DNA of 26,049 nt from NCBI GenBank assembly GCA_958402495.1, contig CATXTS010000012.1:1-26049 (forward strand). Direction: 5' to 3'. The position numbers and the translations under genes were made by a program. Shown in pieces: positions 22,822 to 26,049 of the stretch (positions are counted from its first letter, which is position 1; the number at the start of each line of letters is the position of its first letter). Below the pieces are notes generated by a model. That model saw only the letters and a list, made by a program, of their open reading frames with translations. It ran no database searches and had not been told where the DNA came from. The stretch is from an uncultured Clostridiaceae bacterium (lineage in GTDB: Bacteria > Bacillota > Clostridia > TANB77 > CAG-508).

Positions 22822-23811
22822 TTATTCATCTGCTAATGGATTTTTTTCTACAGCTTCTCTTACTTGCTCATTACTAACATGTGTATAGATTTCTGTTGTA
22901 GCAATACTTTCATGACCTAATAATTCTTGTAAGGCTCTAATATCCACATTTCCATATTGATACATAAGAGTTGCTGCTGTATGTCTTAGCTTATGGGTAG
23001 AATACTTTTTCGTATCTAGTCCTGCTTTTCTTAATTCTTTATCTACTGTATATTGCACAGTTCTATTACTAATTCTTTCTCGTCTTTCACTTAAAAATAA
23101 AGCATCTCTAGAATTATAGTGAATTCCTTCTTTAGGACGTACTTTCAAATATTCTTCTATGGCTTTCATGCAGGCTTTATTTAAATAAATTACTCTTTCT
23201 TTATTTCCTTTACCAATTACATTTAATTTGCATTCTCCAAAATCAATATCCTTTATATTAATACTAACTAATTCAGATAGACGCATACCACAATTTAAAA
23301 AGAGCGTAATAATAGCATAATCTCTTTGTGCATTACGATTATCTTTATCTTCTTGTGAAGTAATTTGCAGTAACCTCTTACTATCTTCTAAAGATAAGTA
23401 TTTTGGAATACGTTTATCTTGTTTTGGCGTTTCTAGGTTCTGAGCAGGGTTGACTTCTATTAAATCTGTTTTTTGGGCTAAGTATTGAAAAAAAATACGA
23501 ATTGTTGAAACTTTTCTAGCACGTGTAGCAGCTTTACTTCTATTTTCTATTGTTAAATAAGCTAAAAAAGCATGGATATCATTTAAAGTAATTTGCTTTA
23601 ATAGGGAAGTAGGGAAGTCCTTTATCGTAATATTTTCCAATTGAGTCTCTTTGGTAAGGGAAAAGTGCATTTTCATAAATTTTAGGAACATAGATAAGTC
23701 ATAATTATATTCTTTTATGGAATTGGGGGATTTATTTAAAATGGTAATAGAATAATCTAAAAAGGCATTCACAAATTCTGGATTGTTTTCTCTTTTAATC
23801 ATCTTTTTCAT
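22822..23811 (-). CDS. Tyrosine recombinase, XerC/XerD type
   Basis: The 329-residue protein has an N-terminal SAM-like core-binding domain (about 10-125) and a catalytic domain with a full active site: Arg177 in CGMRLSEL, Lys201 in GKGNKERV, His273 and Arg276 in THKLRHTAA, His300 in LLGHESIATT and nucleophile Tyr309 in EIYTHV. XerC/D resolve chromosome dimers at dif. The length, complete motifs and lack of adjacent phage genes favour a housekeeping Xer or a stable relative over a phage integrase. Two starts, ATG 23811 and an in-frame ATG nine bases on, are possible because AGAAAGAG sits very close to the first. It has its own promoter and is convergent with the yneA-like gene. Confidence 0.92.
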   Translation of the reverse strand: MKKMIKRENNPEFVNAFLDYSITILNKSPNSIKEYNYDLSMFLKFMKMHFSLTKETQLENITIKDFPTSLLKQITLNDIHAFLAYLTIENRSKAATRARKVSTIRIFFQYLAQKTDLIEVNPAQNLETPKQDKRIPKYLSLEDSKRLLQITSQEDKDNRNAQRDYAIITLFLNCGMRLSELVSINIKDIDFGECKLNVIGKGNKERVIYLNKACMKAIEEYLKVRPKEGIHYNSRDALFLSERRERISNRTVQYTVDKELRKAGLDTKKYSTHKLRHTAATLMYQYGNVDIRALQELLGHESIATTEIYTHVSNEQVREAVEKNPLADE

Positions 23812-23837
23812 CTCTTTCTATTTTTTAATATGGTGTT

Positions 23838-23866
23838 ATTTTATCATAAAATTGAATTTGGTACAA
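23838..23866 (-). promoter_or_regulatory. Promoter of the recombinase gene
   Basis: On the minus strand TTGTAC (23866-23861) and TAAAAT (23843-23838) are 17 bases apart, with the start expected near 23831. Confidence 0.6.
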
Positions 23867-23984
23867 TGTTTTGTGCAAAGTTAGTCTATTTAAGGCAAAA
23901 AGATAGAGAAAATAAGTTATAAAGCTATAGTTAAATAAATTTTAAGACTTTTTCCATTTACTTTCATTTTTTAATATGATATAA

Positions 23985-24161
23985 AGCAATAAGATTAAAT
24001 TTGAAAGAGCAGGAATATCTATTGAAAATAAAGATTACAGTAAAGAAGATTTAAAAAGATGTGAAATAAAGATAGTAGAATATATAATGAGCCATAGTTC
24101 AAAAAATAATGAAATAGTGAATATGACAAAAAATAGTAAAAAGTATAAAAAAATACTTTGA
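23985..24161 (+). pseudogene. 5'-truncated remnant of a small helical protein gene
   Basis: This frame of 58 codons follows an in-frame TAA at 23982 and has no start codon or ribosome binding site. It reads FERAGISIENKDYSKEDLKR and then VEYIMSHSSKN before a TGA. That looks like the C-terminal part of a small cytosolic protein family I recall from Clostridia, function unknown. The rest of the 23867-24273 gap contains no other gene that I can see. Its position beside an unknown ORF and an IS remnant suggests a scarred insertion region. Confidence 0.5.
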
Positions 24162-24178
24162 ATTGAAGTAATATAGAC

Positions 24179-24207
24179 TTTACTTTTTATGTAAATTGTG
24201 GTAAAAT
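24179..24207 (+). promoter_or_regulatory. Promoter of the 368-residue unknown gene
   Basis: TTTACT at 24179-24184 and TAAAAT at 24202-24207 are 17 bases apart. AAAGGAAG then lies ahead of ATG 24274. Confidence 0.5.
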
Positions 24208-24273
24208 ATAGAAAGCAATTCTGCTTATACATAAAAAGCTCAATTAGCATTTTTAAGAAAGGAAGATAAGAAT

Positions 24274-25380
24274 ATGGCTGAAGGAAACTTCTTTACAAGA
24301 CTCTTTGGACTTGATAATGCTAACTCTGATGTCGGACATGAAAGTCGGGCAGAGAATATAGCAGAAACTGATATAACAGAGTCTACGGGGACAACACTGC
24401 AAGATGCAGTAAATTTTGTAGCTGAATTGCAGAGCTATTATTATAATGATATCTGCAAGATGCAATCAGATTTAGTAGTACAAACATTAACCGCTAGTGA
24501 AGAAAGATTTATCAATAAAAAGATTAAGCAAGATCAGGTGGCTCTTTCGCAAATAGATGAAATTCTTGATTTAGTAAAACAAAACGAGAAGGAATATCAG
24601 TCTATTTGGAGAAAATCTGTTTACAGCTTTTATGATGAAATTGAAAAATCTAAACTAGCAGTAGTTCAAACAAAGGTCTTTACAATATTAACAAGATTAT
24701 GTGCAATTAATACTAAACAGGAATTAAAAACCATTATTCTTAATCGGATTGATAAATATAAGGAGGCGTGGTGCATTTCAGAAGAAATTAAAATTCCAGA
24801 AAATTTTAATGTAATCTTAGTTGATGGAAGTGATGACACAGAAAGTTATCAGTTTGGAAAGTTTTACAAGACTGTTAATGCAAATGACAGTGATATTGTA
24901 TTGAGTTCTAAGCAATTAGACAAAATCAGATTATTAGATTTTGAATTTGAAGAGGAAATTTCCACAGATAAAGTATGGGTGTATGTTTCTAATGTAACAA
25001 GGTTTCAACTAAATTTTATGAGGAGAACTGGTATCATTGGTAATACTTGGGAAAAAGATTCTGAAGATTATTTAAAGTTTGATATTGTAGAGACGAAAGA
25101 CTTAGTACAATATTTAAAAGGAATATTGCAAATAGTATTTACTAAAAATGCTTATGCAGTTATTTCTATTGTAGTTCCAACAAATGATATGAGGAGAGCA
25201 GTAGGACCTATTGAAGATAATGGGGAAAAAGTAGTAATCTGCAAAAAGTATCGGTTTTATTTAAAAGAAAGAAGTGGCTTATATAAGAATAGCTTATTGA
25301 CAGTAAGAGTCGGTAGAAAAAATATTCCGGAAAAGTTACAATTTCTATCTTATCTAAAATTCAAAAGTATTTATTTTTGA
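24274..25380 (+). CDS. Protein of unknown function, 368 residues
   Basis: I do not recognise this protein. It starts NFFTRLFGLDN, without a signal peptide or membrane segment. An acidic, Ser/Thr-rich stretch to about residue 40 is followed by a long helical, probably coiled-coil region (about 45-165). From about 175 it becomes alpha/beta: FNVILVDGSDDTES, then IVLSSKQLDKIRLLDFEFEE, WVYVSNVTRFQLNFMRRTG and AYAVISIVVPTNDMRRAVG. No nuclease, kinase or NTPase motif is obvious. It has its own promoter and terminator. The flanks are a truncated ORF and a decayed insertion sequence, which suggests an acquired cassette. The ribosome binding site AAAGGAAG supports ATG 24274. Confidence 0.75.
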   Translation: MAEGNFFTRLFGLDNANSDVGHESRAENIAETDITESTGTTLQDAVNFVAELQSYYYNDICKMQSDLVVQTLTASEERFINKKIKQDQVALSQIDEILDLVKQNEKEYQSIWRKSVYSFYDEIEKSKLAVVQTKVFTILTRLCAINTKQELKTIILNRIDKYKEAWCISEEIKIPENFNVILVDGSDDTESYQFGKFYKTVNANDSDIVLSSKQLDKIRLLDFEFEEEISTDKVWVYVSNVTRFQLNFMRRTGIIGNTWEKDSEDYLKFDIVETKDLVQYLKGILQIVFTKNAYAVISIVVPTNDMRRAVGPIEDNGEKVVICKKYRFYLKERSGLYKNSLLTVRVGRKNIPEKLQFLSYLKFKSIYF

Positions 25381-25389
25381 GTTTAAATC

Positions 25390-25427
25390 AAGGCTATGTG
25401 AATTAACATTCATGTAGCCTTGTTCCT
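25390..25427 (+). terminator. Terminator after the unknown gene
   Basis: AAGGCTATGTGAA (25390-25402) pairs with TTCATGTAGCCTT (25409-25421), two of the pairs being G-U, with a TTAACA loop. GTTCCTTTG follows, a weak U-tract. Confidence 0.65.
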
Positions 25428-25782
25428 TTGACTGACAGTAGAATCTGAATATTTATTGGCATTTTATGACTGTAATTATGATATGTGAATTCTTCTCCAT
25501 TATCTATTTGTATCTCTTTATTAAGCATTTTATCCATTTTATCTCTTCGTCTGTATGTTCAGCTGGATGTTTACTGTATGGTCTGTGTGATTTATCCTTT
25601 AAACTTTCTTTTGTTCCATCATATTTTTTATTCCATCTCCAAAGAGAGCATCTTGATATATGGTATTTTCTACATGCATATCCAATATCTCCACTATTTC
25701 TATGAGTTTTTACTGCATTTTCTCTTGTTTTTAACTCATGGGGTAGATATCTTTTACTATTTTGTGATATACTATTATTCAT
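25403..25782 (-). pseudogene. Transposase remnant: HTH domain joined to a fragment of DDE core
   Basis: From ATG 25782 the minus strand encodes 92 residues: YLPHELKTRENAVK, a helix-turn-helix around GYACRKYHISRCSLWRWNKK, then SLKDKSHRPYSKHP and HTDEEIKWIKCLIKRYK before TAG. This is the N-terminus of a helix-turn-helix plus integrase-core transposase. Immediately after, in another frame, IQIDNGEEFTYH resembles the (T)DNGxEFT motif carrying the second Asp of a DDE core. Several hundred bases between these parts are therefore missing, with a frame change. The last residues up to the TAA at 25403 no longer look like transposase. AAAGGAG lies 11 bases before the ATG. Confidence 0.8.
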
Positions 25783-25846
25783 AAGTGATTCAACTCCTTT
25801 CGTATAATTTGTTTTCGCAAATTCAATTATACTACTTGAATCACTT
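25783..25846. repeat. 11-base inverted repeat around the transposase leader
   Basis: AAGTGATTCAA (25783-25793) and TTGAATCACTT (25836-25846) are exact complements. On the plus strand the stem is followed by six Ts counting its last two, so it can terminate transcription. On the minus strand it encloses the transposase ribosome binding site and ends at its ATG, a layout that would block expression from read-through transcripts. Confidence 0.7.
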
Positions 25847-25867
25847 TTTTGCTATTTAAATACTACG

Positions 25868-25913
25868 GTCTTTTTCAGAAAAGATTACAAGTCTTTTTTA
25901 ATAAAGATTACCA
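25868..25913. repeat. Two tandem 23-base imperfect repeats at the IS end
   Basis: The units at 25868-25890 and 25891-25913 both begin GTCTTTTT, end in AAAGATTAC plus two or three bases, and agree at about 19 of 23 positions. A more degenerate third copy may precede them. Such repeats at an IS end are plausible transposase binding sites. Confidence 0.6.
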
Positions 25914-26007
25914 GCAATGAGGAATAAAAATAATTCGCAATAAAAAGGAAGAAAAGAAAGAACTCTAATGATATAATAAATAAAATTTGTATCAAAGGAG
26001 TTTTTTT

Positions 26008-26049
26008 ATGAACAGAAGAGAAAGAAGAAAAATAAAAAAAGAAATAAAT
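26008..26049 (+). CDS. Start of a basic protein, cut off by the window end
   Basis: ATG 26008 lies seven bases after AAAGGAG and opens a frame reading MNRRERRKIKKEIN. Only 14 residues are visible, all very basic, too few to assign. A TATAAT at 25972-25977 could be its -10, although no clear -35 is seen 17 bases upstream. Confidence 0.6.
   Translation, partial: MNRRERRKIKKEIN

Larger units (their letters stand above)
25430..25913 (-). mobile_element. Decayed insertion sequence, DDE-transposase type
   Basis: The element reads on the minus strand. Its 5' side is well preserved: tandem 23-base repeats (25868-25913), an inverted repeat around the leader (25783-25846) and the transposase start at 25782. 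The transposase is internally deleted, with the N-terminal DNA-binding part joined to a short piece of catalytic core. The 3' boundary lies somewhere near 25403-25450 and cannot be fixed. It cannot move on its own. Confidence 0.7.

Noticed and set aside
22822..23811. Phage or ICE integrase next to an att site
   Set aside because: No tRNA gene, direct repeats or phage genes are adjacent; length and motifs fit XerC/D equally well or better.
25466..25784. Two plus-strand hydrophobic frames (79 and 99 codons)
   Set aside because: They are antisense shadows of the AT-rich transposase remnant, which has recognisable motifs on the minus strand.

Overview
The window is a low-GC (roughly one third G+C by eye) Firmicute chromosome segment, most likely from an endospore-forming member of the Clostridia. 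Support comes from a class A RNase P RNA, an adjacent spore-germination pair (cwlJ-gerQ), a dipicolinate synthase subunit B gene (broken here), AAGGAGG-type ribosome binding sites throughout, an LPQTG sortase substrate and a pta-ackA acetate pathway. No tRNA, rRNA or CRISPR array was seen.

Layout. 1-1306: a partial minus-strand gene and a Ser-rich lipoprotein diverge from a region with repeated ATACTA-type motifs. 1306-1982: a compact tandem hairpin element, then rnpB with its own promoter and terminator, then pyrimidine-rich low-complexity DNA. 1983-4294: RluA-family pseudouridine synthase (minus), pentapeptide-repeat protein and a HAD nucleotidase-like protein. 4341-8122: a 948-residue LPQTG-anchored repeat protein behind a promoter with a palindrome over its -10, then cwlJ and gerQ. 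The cwlJ ribosome binding site lies in the 3' arm of the terminator of the preceding gene, and a sigma-K-like -10 lies in the terminator loop. 8171-12267: metallophosphoesterase plus metallo-beta-lactamase hydrolase, an MNT/HEPN toxin-antitoxin-type pair, a membrane-anchored Ig-like protein and a frameshifted HAD gene. 12291-15926: pta followed by two tandem acetate kinase genes, the first with a premature TAA. 16010-18453: ABC exporter ATPase and permease. 18520-19148: dpaB with a one-base frameshift behind a sigma-K-like -10. 19184-22324: probable surface O-acylation operon (DUF4358-like, MBOAT acyltransferase, damaged DHHW-like partner). 22359-23866: a LysM, YneA-like SOS division inhibitor with LexA-like sites, convergent with a XerC/D-type recombinase. 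23867-26049: accessory DNA with a truncated ORF, a 368-residue protein I do not recognise, a decayed insertion sequence, and the start of a new gene.

How the parts relate. The cwlJ-gerQ and dpaB loci share a CATAnnnTA -10, which fits one mother-cell programme: make dipicolinate, then build the hydrolase that responds to it. The acetate kinase copies diverge at different conserved motifs. Four genes of otherwise recognisable families carry a nonsense or frame error (HAD, first ackA, dpaB, DHHW-like). That points either to real gene decay or to residual assembly error, and should be resolved before drawing metabolic or sporulation conclusions.
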